A stretch of DNA of 64,000 nucleotides, taken from Myxococcales bacterium (GTDB taxonomy: Bacteria > Myxococcota_A > Bradymonadia > UBA7976 > UBA1532). The notes under the pieces were generated by a model, which saw only the letters and a program-made list of their open reading frames with translations, was not told the DNA's origin and did not search any database. Of this stretch, positions 9,701 to 20,073 are shown one piece after another. The DNA lies in NCBI GenBank assembly GCA_020633465.1, contig JACKDN010000007.1, positions 248,001 to 312,000 of the forward strand, in the 5' to 3' direction. Each line of letters starts with the position of its first letter. Position 1 is the first letter of the stretch. Both the position numbers and the translations under genes were made by a program.

Positions 9701-12700
9701 GCCGAGAGCCTTGCGCACGTTGCGGAAGCGATCCCGCGCGGTGCGGCCCACCAGCAGCAGCACGTCGCGCAGGTGATCGGGATCGGCCACCTGGGCCGAG
9801 CGCTCGGCGCAGGCCAAGAGCTCGGCGTGGCCGTCGGCCGCGTCGGCGTCGGCGGCCAGGCGGAACAGCAGGTCGAGATCGTCGGGGGTGTCCGCCGCGA
9901 CGCGCGCGCGCAGCCGGAAGGCCTCGCGCGGCTGCTGCAGGTGCGCGTCGAGCAGATCGGCCCGGCGCAGCAGCGTGGCGTGCAGGGCGTCGCTCGCCCG
10001 CGCGGCCTCGGTGCCGCCGTCGTCGCGCCCCCGCGCGGCCTTGATCCGCGCCTCGTGGTGCTGCGCCCGCCGCGCCAGGCGCTGATCCAGGGCGCGGTGA
10101 TCCCCGGCCGCGGTCAGCGCGCCGCACAGCCGATCGAAGAGCGCGTCGTCCGTCGGCTCGAGGGCCAGCAGCCGGTCGAGGGCGCGGGCCTCGGCCGCCG
10201 CGTCGCTCAGGGGGCCGGCGTACAGATCGGCCAACTCGCGCAGCCAGGCGCCGCGCCGGTCGGCGTCGGCGTCGCGCACCGCGCGCTCGAGCGCGTCGGC
10301 CAGCGCCGCGGCGTCGTCCCCCGCCCGCAACAGATCCAGGCGCTCGTCCACCACCGCCGCGTCGTCGGGCGCCAGCTCGGCCACCTTGCGCAGCACCCGG
10401 GCGGCCTCGGTGGCCTCGCCGTGCGCCCGGTACAGATCGGCGGCCTCGCGGTACAGCCGCAGCCGCGCGTGCTGCTCGCCGGCCCAGCCCCCCTCCTCTT
10501 CGAAGAACCGCGCCAGATCTCGCCAGGCGCCGATGCGCTCGGCCACCGACCGCAGCGCCAGGTGGGTCTTCTCGTTCCAGCTCTCGATCGCGAAGGCGCG
10601 GCGCAACGTCTCGAAGGCCCGCGCCGGCGCCCCGAAGCGCTCGGCCTGCAGGGCCGCCAGGTCCTGCAGCAGCGCGATGGCCTTCCAGGGCGCGTCGGCG
10701 TCGCGCGCCTTCAGCTCGAACACGCGCTCGACGATCGACCAGGCGTCGTGGGCGTCGGCCAGGCGGAACACGTGGTCGCGGGTGGCCTCGTCGCGCGGCT
10801 CGAGCTGCAGCGCCAGCACGTACTGCTCGAAGGCGCGCTCCCAGTCGCCGGCGCGGGTCTCGAGCAGCTCGGCCAGCCGGTGCAGCACCGCCAGCTGCGC
10901 CCGCGTCTGGGTCAGGGCCTGCCAGCGGCGCGTGAACACCTCGATCAGCTGCGCCCAGCGATCGTGCGCCGCCGCCAGGCGCACCAGATCGTCGTCGGCG
11001 CCCGCCGCCCCCGCGGCGCTGGCCTCGGCGAACAGCTCGAAGGCCAGATCGAGATCGGCCAGCCGCGTCTCGGCCGCGCGCGCCGCCTGCAGCAGCAGCA
11101 CCCCGCGCCGATCGCCGACGCGCTGGCCGTCGGCGACCGCCCGCCACGACTCGACCAGCGGCGCCCACGCGCCCACCTGCGGCGCGGTGCGCTCGAGCAG
11201 CTCCAGGGCCGGCCCCTCGTCGGGGGCCAGCCGCAGGGCCGAGCGGGCGATGCCCACGGCGCGGGCGACGTCGCCGAGGTGATCGGCGACGATCTCGGCC
11301 TGCTCCACCAGCAGCCCGACCCGCCGCGCGCGATCCCCCGCCTGCCGCTCGGCGTCCACCAGGGCGTCCAGGTAGCGATCCCACAGCCCGCCCTTCTCGG
11401 CCAGGCGACGCAGGGCGGCCAGCACCTCGGGCGCGTCGCCGTCGCTCAGCCGCCACGCGCGCCACCAGCACTCGAAGGCCTCGGCGTGATCGGCGCGCTG
11501 CGCCTCGAGCAGGCGCCCGGCGTCCATCAGCTGGGCGATGCGCGCCCGATCGTCCGGCGCCGCGGCCAGCAGATCGCGCAGCACGCCGACCAGGTGGTCG
11601 ACGCGCCCCAGATCCGCGTACAGCGCCTTCAGGGCCTGCAGCGCCTCGAGGTCGTCCGGCCGCCGCGCCCGGACGCGCTCCCAGGCCGCCACCGCGCCCA
11701 GCTGATCGCCCAGCTCGGCGTCGCTGATGCGGCCCAGCAGGCGGTCGAGCTCGAGGGCCTCGGCGTCGTCGGCGGCGAAGGGCAGCTCGGCCACCAGCGC
11801 CCGCGCCGCGGCCCAGTAGTCGCCACGCTCGAGGGCCAGGCGCCGCATCGCGATCAGCGGGGCGCGCTCGTCGGGCGCGGCCTCGTGCGCGGCGCGCCAG
11901 GCGTCCAGCGCGCCGCCGAGATCGCCGGCGGCCTCGAGCGTCTCCGCGCGCCGCGCCCACAGCGCGGGCCGGTCCGAGGCAGGCGCCACCGGGGCCAGTC
12001 GACCCAGCAGCTCGGCGGTGGCCGGCGCGTCGCCGGCCGCCTCGGCCGATCGCACCAGCGCGTCGAGCGCCTCGACGTCGTCCGGGGACTCGTCGAGCAC
12101 GGCGCGCCACGCGCCCCCGCGTCGGCCGGACGCCCCAGCGGCCCGTCCAGCGCGCGCCCCAGCTGACGCGCCAGCTCGCCGCGCTCGGCGCCCTCGAGCG
12201 CGTCCAGCCGCGCGGCGCCGAGGTCGACGAACCCCGCCCAGTCCTCGACGTCGGCCAGCAGCCGCAGCAGCTCGTCCTGGGCCTCGCCGTCCTCCGGGGC
12301 GGCCGCGCGGACCGCCCGCCACGCGTCGATGGCCCGCGCCGCGTCGCCCAGCTGCACCTCGGCGACGACGGCCGCCTCGCGCCACAGCCGCGCGGCCCCC
12401 CTCGCCGGCCTCGCGCGCGGCGGCCCGCCGGCGGAGCAGCGACCAGACGGCCTCGTGATCCCCGGCCGCCGCGCGCTCGGCCTGCAGGCGCGCCAAGGCC
12501 TCGTCGTCTTCAGGCGCGTGCTCGAGCAGCGTCTGCCACAGCGCGACGGCCTCGTCGGCGCGCCCTGAGATCGTCCGCCAGCAGGCGCGCGCGCTCGCGC
12601 AGGGCGGGCAGCCCCGCGGCGTCCGGCGCGGCGCGCCAGGCGTCGTCGCCAGCGCGTCGGCCAGGCCCGCGGCGTCGCCGATGGCGCGCAGGTGCTCGAC

Positions 12701-15306
12701 GAGCCGCGCGCGGGGCGCCGGATCCTCGGGCGTCAGCTCGGCCAGCGCGCGCAGGGCCAGCGTGCGCGCCGCCGGCGCGGGCGGCTCGGCGTCCGCCAGC
12801 GTCGCCAGCTGCTCGGCCAGCGCGCGCCGATCCGCGGGCGCCTCGGCGGCGCGCAGCTCCAGCTCCAGGAGGCCGATCTCGCCGTCCCGATCACCGGCGG
12901 CCGCGTAGAGGCGATGCAGCGCCTCGCGCGCCGCCTCGGCCTCGGCCGGCACCTCGAGCAGCGGCCGCAGGTACACCGCCGCCGAGCGCGGATCCTCGAG
13001 GCGATCCTCGGCCAGCGTGGCCAGCGCCTTCAGCCGCTCGACGGCCGGCGCGCCCGGCGCCGCCTCCGCCTCGGCAGCCGTCTCGAGCAGCGAGCGCAGC
13101 GCCTCCCAGCTCTCGTTGCTCGTGTACCAGTCGATCAGGCGGGGCAACGCCTCGGCGTGCAGCGGATCCTCGGCCAGCAGCCGGCGGTCGCACTCGGCGG
13201 CCCCCGCGGCGTCCCCAGCTTGCGGCGAGCGGCGCCCAGCGCCTCCCACCGAGCGCGCTGCACGGCGTCGTCGACGGCGGCGCCACCCAAGCGGCCGGCC
13301 AGCGCCTCGCCCAGCAGGTGGGCCGCGGTCGCCGGATCGTCCGCGCGCTCGGCCGCGTCGAGCGCCCGCGTGAGGGCGTCGGTGTCCTGGGGATCCACCG
13401 CGAGCACCGCGCGCCAGGCCGCCAGCTCGGCCCGCGGCGGCCCCACCTCGGCGTAGCCCTCGGCCGCCGCCCGCGCCAGCGCGGCGCGCCAGGACGTCGG
13501 GAAGGGCCGCTCGGCCGCGCTGGCCAGCCAGCGCAGCTTCGAGTCGGCGGCGCCCGCGAGGGTGAGCACCTCCAGGGCCCGCCGATACAGCGCCTCGTCC
13601 GCCGGCGCCAGGCGCGAGGCGTCCTGCAGCACCGACGCCGCGCGGACCGCGTCGCCGCGCAGGTCGAGGTACAGCGCGGCCAGCTCGGACAGCAGGCGCG
13701 CCGCCTCGGTCTGCCCCTCGTCGGCCGCGCGCCGCCGCAGGCCGCGCTCGATCGTCGCGAAGGCCTCGTCGTCGCGCACCAGATCACCCAAGGCGGCCAT
13801 CGCGGCCTCGCCCACCCAGGCTCGGCGGCGGCGGCGGCGCGCAGGGCGTCGTAGGCCTCGAGCGGTCGCCCCAGATCGCGGTGCCGGACGCGCCCCTGAT
13901 CCATCAGAAGCGCGCGCGCGTGGGGCCGTCGGCCGCCACGCGCACCTGCAGCCCCAGCAGCCGGTCGACCATCACCCAGTCGCCGCGCCGCCGGTACAGC
14001 CGCTCGCCGGCCGCCAGGTAGCGGCTGTTGCGGGGCTGCAGCTTGAAGGCGCGCAGGTAGTGCTTCATCGCGCCCTCGAGATCCTCGAGGTGCGCCTCGA
14101 GCACCTCGCCGGCGCGGAAGAACAGGTCGGCGCGCTCGGCGTCCTCGACCCGCAGGGCGGCCTCGTCGTCGAAGACGTGCACCAGCGCGCCACAGCCCCA
14201 GGCGGGCGAAGAGCGTCGCCATCGTCTCGAGGGCGCCCGGCACGCCCTCGGCGCCCACCCGGCGCATGCCCGCCGCGCAGGCCGCGGCCGTGTCGCCCTC
14301 GGCCGCCTCGAGCCCCCTGCCGATACCACTCGAAGGCGCGCGGCCCGTCCACCAGCTGGTACTCGGCGTGCTCGCCCAGCCGCAGCAGCAGCGCGGGCCG
14401 CTCGCCCGCCGGGACGTCGACCAGCCGCCGCTCGAGCGCCGCGTGCACGCGATCCGGCCGCTGCAGGCGCTCGTAGATGTCGACCAGCATGTCGGCCACC
14501 TCGGCGTGGCCGCCCCAGCGCTCGGCCACCGCCTCCAGCCGGACGTCCACCGCGCGCCCCTGATCCGGATCGAGCGCGTAGGCCTCGTACAGGTGCACCA
14601 GGGCCTCGGTCGGTCGGCCCGCCCGATCGGCGCAGAGGATGGCGGCGTCGAGCAGCAACGAGGCCTGGCGGCGCGCGTCCGCGACGTGCCGGGCGGCGCG
14701 CACCAGCACCTCGATCGCCTGCCCCGGTCGCTGGGCCTGGGTCTCGAGGCGGGCGAGCGCCACGGCCAGCCCGTCGTCGTCGGGCCGCTCGGCGACCCGC
14801 GCCTCGAGCGCGTCGGCCACCGCGGGCACGCCCCGTCGCCGCCCGGCTCGGCGCACACCTGCGCCGCCTCGAGCAGCAGCGCCCGGGCGCGCGCCTCGTC
14901 GCCCAGCCGCTGCGAGGCCGTGCGCGCCGCCTCCACCAGCAGCCCGGCGCGCTCGGCCAGCTCGTCGACGGCCTCGGCCTGCCGCACCAGCACGGTCACG
15001 ACGTCGTCCCAGCGCCCCGCCTGGGACAGCCCCGCCACCAGCCGCGCGGTGACGCGGACGTCGCCGGTGTCCCGGGCCAGCGCGGCCAGGCGGCTGAGCG
15101 GGCGCTCGGGCGCGTCCGGCGCCTCGCCCACCGCGCGCAGGTACAGCGCCGCCGCCTCGACGGCGTCATCGCCCGGTCCGCGCAGCAGATCGCCCGCGTC
15201 CAGCAGGGCGCGCCGCGCGATCGGCCGCGGTGACGCCGTGCTGCGCCTCGTCGAGCGCGCGCTCGTACCGCGCGCGCCAGTCGCCGGGCTCGGACAGGGG
15301 TGGCAT
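6752..15306 (-). CDS. Giant TPR-repeat protein (about 2,850 residues), frames broken by several indels
   Basis: The start is ATG at 15306 (MPPLSEPGDW), with no signal peptide, so it is probably cytoplasmic. Coding continues to TGA at 6752 but jumps between the three minus frames near 15225, 14830, 14315, 14190, 13915, 13820, 13215, 12590 and 12400-12110. From about 12.1 kb to the stop one frame is intact. The protein is a chain of two-TPR modules of about 70-75 residues with the pattern L-x-R/E-L...W/L-x-x-L...LA-x-L-x-x-D...A-x-x-x-W-R-x-V-L-x-x-x-P. The last 250 residues are not TPR and include GHLGSAIDLLRRE. Both the modules and this end resemble the 4,013-residue protein at 35.8-47.8 kb, so the two are paralogues. 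Probable role: protein-protein scaffold. Confidence 0.7.
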
Positions 15307-15406
15307 GGCCCGCCAATCTAGACCATCACCGGCCCGGTTGCACCCACCCGGTGCGGCGCGGCGAGCGGTTGCCGTGAACCGACGCGACCGCTACTGTCGC
15401 GCGCCG

Positions 15407-17862
15407 ATGAGACCCGTCCTCCCCCTGGTGGCCGCGGGCCTGCTGGCCTGCGGCGCGTCGCCTCGACCGAAGGCCCCCCGCGCGGTGCCGCCGCCGCCGG
15501 ACGCCCTGGCCCGGACGCGGGCCCTGCCCAACGGCCTGGCCGTCTACGCCGAGCAGCGCCCCGGCGAGGTCGTGGTCGCGCAGCTCTGGGTGGCGGCGGG
15601 CGCCGTCGACGAGGACGCGGCCAGCCGCGGCGCGGCCTTCGCGCTCGAGCGTCAGGTGCTGGCGCGCCTCGTCGCGCTGACCACCCCGCTCGGCGGCCGC
15701 GCGGACGCCTGGTCGATGGCCGACGCGACCGCCTTCGAGATCACCGTGCCCGCCGCCGCGCGCTCGGCGTCGCCCTCGCCGGGCTGGCCGAGGCGATCGG
15801 CGCCCCGCCCGAGGCCCCCGACGCCGGCACGCGCGCTCAATGGGACGCCGCGATCACCGCCGCGCGCGGGCCCGGCCGGCGCGCCTCGAGGCGGCCCTGT
15901 CCGGGCTGCGGCCCGGCGATCCCTGGGCGCGCTCGCCCCTGCCCGACAGCAGCGCGCTGGCCGCCCTCTCGAGCGAGGCCACCGCGGCGCTGCACCGCGC
16001 CCGGTACACGCCGGACGCCGCGCGGCTGGTCGTGGTCGGCCCCACGGCGCCCCCGACGTGCTGAGCGCGGCGGCCCTGCTGGGCGCCTGGCGCGGGACCG
16101 CCACCGCCCGGCCCGCCCCGGCCCCCGCCCTCACCCGGCCCCGGGTGCGCGTGGACGCGATCGAGGGCGGACCGGCCACGCTCACCCTCGCCTTCGCGCT
16201 CGCCCCCGCTCGAGGCCGAGGGCGCCCTGGCGGCCGACCGCCGGGCGGTCACCCTCGGCGAGCGGCTCGGCCCGCGGTTGCGCGCCCTGGCCCCCGCCGC
16301 CCGGGTCGAGGCCTTCGCCTGGACGCCGCCCGAGGCCCCGCGCTGATCGTCCGGGTCGAGGTGCCGCCGGCGCAGGTCGATCCGCCTTCGACCTGGCGCT
16401 CGACGCCGTCGCCGGGCTGCGCGACGCGCCGCCGACGCCGGCCGAGCGGGCGCGCGCCGCGCAGCTGGTGGGCGCCAGCGCCGGCGATCGCCGGCCCGCG
16501 GCGCGCGCGCGCGCAGGTGGGCCTGGCCTGGCTGCGCTTCGGCGCGGTGCCCGATCCCGCCGCCGTCGTCCAGGCCCCGGCCGAGGCGGCGCCGAGAGGT
16601 GCCCGCGACCGCGCTGTCCGCCGTCGTGCGCACGCCGGTCGAGCGGGACGTCGACGCCGCCCTGTGGGGCGAATCGCTCGCCGAGCGCGCGGCCGCGCTG
16701 GCCGTGGCGCCCCGCCCGACGCCGCCGGGCGTCTGCGCCTGAAGCCGGGGATCGAGGTGTGGATCCACCCGATGCCCGGCGCGGGCACGGTCGCGCTGCA
16801 CGCCGAGCTCGAGGGCGGGCTGCGCCGCCGAGCCGTCCGAGGCAGTGGGGCTGGCCGCCGCCGTCGCCGCCGCCCTGGCCCTGCCCCACCCCGCCGAGCC
16901 CCCGACCGAGGCCTGGGCCGCGCCGATCACCTCGCCCTGCGCGCCCAGGTGGCGCCTGAGGACTTCGAGCGCGCGCTGACCGCGTTCGCCCGGCGGCTGG
17001 GGCCAGGCGGCCCCGCGCGCGCTGATCTGGCCTCGCGTCGCGCCGGGCGCGCCGGCCGACGAGGCGCTGCCCCCTGCTGCGCCGCGCGGTCTTCGGCGCC
17101 GCCCACCCCTTCGCGCGCCCCGCCCACGCGGACGCCGCGGCGCTGGCGGCCGTGTCGCCGGCCGGCGCCTGGGCGTGGCACGACCTGCACGTGGCCCGCG
17201 CGCGCTGCTGGGTTGGTCGTGGCCGGCGATCTCGATCCCGCCCGCGCCGGCCGCGCCGTCCGCCGGGCGTTCCTCGGCCGCGGCCCCGTCCGCGCGCTGC
17301 CGCCGGCGCCCCGCGCGCGCCCCGCCGATCTGCGGCTGACCGCGGCGGGCGATCGACCGCGGCGCGTCGTCGCCTGGCCGGTGGCGGTCGAGGACGCCGA
17401 GCAGGCCGCGCGGCTGCAGGTGCTGGGCGCCTGGATGGCCGACGTCGCGGGCGGCGAAGGCGTCGACGTGGTGCCGCACGGCGAGCTGGCGCGGCGGGGG
17501 CTTTCTGGCCTTCGACCTGCAGGGCGACGACGCGGCGACGGCGGCGGCCGCGGGCCGCCTGGACGCGGCCCTGGCGGGCGGCGCGCGCGGGCGCACCGCC
17601 GCCCTTGGCCTTCGGCCGCGCGCGGGACGCGCTGATCGCGCGCGCGACGGTCACCCTGGCGGCGCGCGCGCGCGCGCTGCGCTGCCTGGCTGGCGCGCAA
17701 CGCGGCGCACGGGCTGCCCTGGACCGGACCGGACGCGCTCGACCGCTGGCGCGGCGAGGTGGGGCGCGTGACGCCGGCGCGCGCGCGAAGGCCGCGGCGG
17801 CCCGATTGACCAGCGGATCGAGGGCCGTCGTGGTGCGGCCCGTGGTGGGAGCCTTGCGATGA
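15407..17862 (+). CDS. M16 (pitrilysin-like) peptidase homologue, catalytically degenerate lipoprotein, many frameshifts
   Basis: The start is ATG 15407, with a lipobox at AAGLLACGA. The first domain reads TRALPNGLAVYAEQRPGE, AQLWVAAGAVDE, then GAAFALERQ where active M16 enzymes have GLAHFLEH. Both zinc histidines are replaced (by F and R), so this copy should be inactive. Later segments in other frames (SSEATAALHRARYTPDAARLVVVG, ARYTP being a typical M16 element, and a second half with KPGIEVW) show an original protein of about 815 residues. At least eight shifts occur from 15770 on. M16 pairs often combine one active and one inactive subunit; no active partner is in the window. Its TGA overlaps the prmA ATG. 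Confidence 0.65.
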
Positions 17863-18714
17863 GCTGGTGGCGAGCGAGCTTCGAGGTGCCGGCCGAGCTG
17901 GCCGACGCGGCGGCCTGGCTCCTGGCCGAGGCGCTGGACACGCCGGTCGAGGTGCAGGACGCGACGACGATGGACAAGAGCGACGCGGCCGACGTGCACC
18001 GCGTGGTGGTGTCGTTCGAGGCGGCGCCGCCCGAGGATCTGCAGGCGCGGGTGGACGCGTGCCTGGCCGATCTCGGCCTGGCGGCCACGGCCGTGCAGAC
18101 CCAGCGGCACGACCAGGACACCTGGAAGGAGGGCTGGAAGGCCTTCTTCCGGGGCCAGCGTCTGTCGCCGCGGATCGCGGTGCGGCCGCCGTGGGGAGGC
18201 CGACGACGCCGAGGCGCCGATCACCGTGATCATCGAGCCCGGCATGGCCTTCGGCACCGGCACCCACGAGACCACGCGCGGCGTGATGCGCGCGCTGGAC
18301 GCCCACCTGCCCGCCGCGCCCGCCACGCTGCTGGACGTCGGCTGCGGCAGCGCCATCCTGTCGATCGCGGCCGCGCGCCTGGGCCACCGCGCGGTCGGCG
18401 TCGAGATCGACCCCGTCGCCGTCGACAACGCGCGCCACAACCTGCGCCTCAACGGGGTGGAGGATCGCGTCGAGCTGCACGTCGGCTCGGCCGACGCGGT
18501 GGAGGGCCGCTTCCCGATCGTCGTCGCGAACATCCTCGCGCACATCCTGATCGAGCTGGCGCCGCTGATCATCGAGCGCACGGGCGACGTGCTGGTGCTG
18601 TCCGGCATGCTGCACGGGCAGGTGGACGCGGTGCGCGCGGCCTACGCCGGCCTCGACGAGGTCGAGCGCTTCGAAGAGGGCCCCTGGACCGTGCTGGTGC
18701 TGCGCCGCCGATGA
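17859..18714 (+). CDS. prmA: Ribosomal protein L11 methyltransferase, one frameshift
   Basis: PrmA trimethylates ribosomal protein L11 using S-adenosylmethionine. An N-terminal alpha/beta substrate domain (17859 to about 18190) is followed by the methyltransferase core: EPGMAFGTGTHETT, the SAM motif LDVGCGSAILSIAAA, the acidic VEIDP, and VVANILAHILIELAP in the NPxF-like position. The frame breaks at GGGG (18193-18196). Removing one G gives PPWEADDAEAPITVIIEPG and one protein of about 284 residues, the normal family length. As a conserved housekeeping gene it argues that the shift is a sequence error. ATGA overlaps occur at both ends, with the M16 homologue upstream and rsmE downstream; prmA-rsmE adjacency is common. 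Confidence 0.9.
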
Positions 18715-19421
18715 GCCACCGCGTCCCCGCGCCGGGCGCCGATCTCGACGCGCCCACCATCCCCCTGCCCGACGACGCGGCGCACCACCTGGTGCACGTG
18801 CTGCGGTTGGGCGTCGGCGCGCCGGTCATCGTCTTCGACGCCGGGCGCGAGGTGACCGCGACGCTTCAGCACGCCGACGGCGCCTGGTGCGCCCAGGCCA
18901 GCGGGCCGGCGCGCGCGGGCGTGGGCGGCGCGGCCGTCACGCTGGCCTACGGGCTGCCGAAGGGCGACAAGCTGGACGCGGTGCTGCGGCAGGTGACCGA
19001 GCTGGGCGTGCAGCGCGTGGTGCTGCTCGACTGCGCGCGCAGCGTCGTGCGCCCTGAGCGCCGAGCGCGCGTCGAAGCGGCTCGACCGCCTGGCGCGCGT
19101 CGTCGAGCAGGCGGCGCGCCAGTGCGGGCGGGCCGACGTGTGCCCGACATCGAGGGCCCGCGCGCGGTGGCGGCGGCGGCCGAGGTGCTGGCCGATCACA
19201 CCCGCTGGGTGCTGCACCCCGAGGGCGGCGGGCCGATCGCCGCCGCGCCCCTCGGCGCGCCCCTGGCGGTGTTCGTCGGCCCCGAAGGCGGCTTCGCGCC
19301 CGACGAGCTGGCGGCGCTCGAGGGCGCGCACCGCGTGACGCTCGGCCCGCGGGTGCTGCGCACCGAGACCGCCGCGCCCGTCGCCTGCGCCCTCGCGCTG
19401 CATCGCCTGGGGGCGCTGTGA
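18711..19421 (+). CDS. rsmE: 16S rRNA (uracil1498-N3)-methyltransferase, two compensating frameshifts
   Basis: SPOUT-class methyltransferase of the 16S rRNA decoding region. The N-terminal PUA-like part has HHLVHVLRLGVGAPVIVFD; the SPOUT core has YGLPKGDKLDAVLRQVTELGV and the knot signature VFVGPEGGFAPDELAALE...LGPRVLRTETAA. The frame slips at CCC (19052-19054), where removing one C restores LSAERASKRLDRLARVVEQA, and returns at GTGTG (19135-19142). The corrected length of about 236 residues matches the family. It starts in an ATGA overlap with prmA and ends in a GTGA overlap with the RDD gene. Confidence 0.9.
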   Translation: MSHRVPAPGADLDAPTIPLPDDAAHHLVHVLRLGVGAPVIVFDAGREVTATLQHADGAWCAQASGPARAGVGGAAVTLAYGLPKGDKLDAVLRQVTELGVQRVVLLDCARSVVRPERRARVEAARPPGARRRAGGAPVRAGRRVPDIEGPRAVAAAAEVLADHTRWVLHPEGGGPIAAAPLGAPLAVFVGPEGGFAPDELAALEGAHRVTLGPRVLRTETAAPVACALALHRLGAL

Positions 19422-19915
19422 AGGGCGCCCCGGTGATGCTGGCCGTCGACGCCGCGCCCTTCTGGCGCCGCCTGCTCGCCGGCCTGATCGACCTGGGCCT
19501 GCTGGCCGCGCTGGGCTACGCGCTCTGGACGGTCGGCGTCATCGCGCCGCACCACCTGCCCCCGCAGCGCTTCGACTGGATCGACTACACCGCCGATCTG
19601 CTGGCCAACCACCGCGTGCAGTTCCGGCCGGCCGCGGTGGTGCTGCTGACGGCCGCCGCGGTGCACGGCCTGGTCGGGCGCACCTTCGCCGGGCGTACGG
19701 TGGGCGAGGCCCTGCTCGGCCTGCGCCTGGTGACCTGGTACGGCGAAGACGCCGGCCCCGTGCGCAGCCTGGCGCACACCGCCGGCACGGTCGTCGGCCT
19801 CGCGCTGCTGCTGCTGGGTTATGTGTGGGCGGCGGTCGATCCGCGCCGGCAGGGACTGGCCGAGTACGTCTCGGGCACGCTGCTCGTGCAGGGCAAGCCG
19901 CGCGCGGACCGGTAG
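19418..19915 (+). CDS. RDD-family membrane protein
   Basis: Intact protein of 165 residues with three hydrophobic helices (about 17-42, 68-90, 125-147). RDD features are clear: FWRRLLAGLIDLGLL at the start, GRTVGEALLGLRLV in the middle and VDPRRQGLAEYVSGTLLV at the end. RDD proteins are small inner-membrane proteins, some proposed as ion transporters. The GTG start overlaps the rsmE stop, making it the fourth gene of the coupled run 15407-19915. Confidence 0.85.
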   Translation: MKGAPVMLAVDAAPFWRRLLAGLIDLGLLAALGYALWTVGVIAPHHLPPQRFDWIDYTADLLANHRVQFRPAAVVLLTAAAVHGLVGRTFAGRTVGEALLGLRLVTWYGEDAGPVRSLAHTAGTVVGLALLLLGYVWAAVDPRRQGLAEYVSGTLLVQGKPRADR

Positions 19916-20073
19916 AGCGAACCCGCGGGGGCGGTGACCGGGCACCGCGCGGAGCGCCGAATCGACGACGACGACGACCGCGGTTCGGGCGTGGCGTTGG
20001 TGAAGCTGCGTTGTGGGGGCGCCCATGTTAGGGTGGCCGCTGCTCGGTGTGCCAGCGACGGGGGGCGCAACCC

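Noticed and set aside
8270..12166. Plus-strand ORF of 1,298 codons inside the TPR gene
   Set aside because: Antisense of the TPR repeats; composition (Arg, Gln, His, Leu) and lack of any family motif mark it as a shadow.
15407..19421. Programmed frameshifting in the M16, prmA and rsmE genes
   Set aside because: No slippery heptamer plus stimulatory structure at the breaks; several breaks sit in short G/C runs and affect unrelated housekeeping genes, which fits sequence error.
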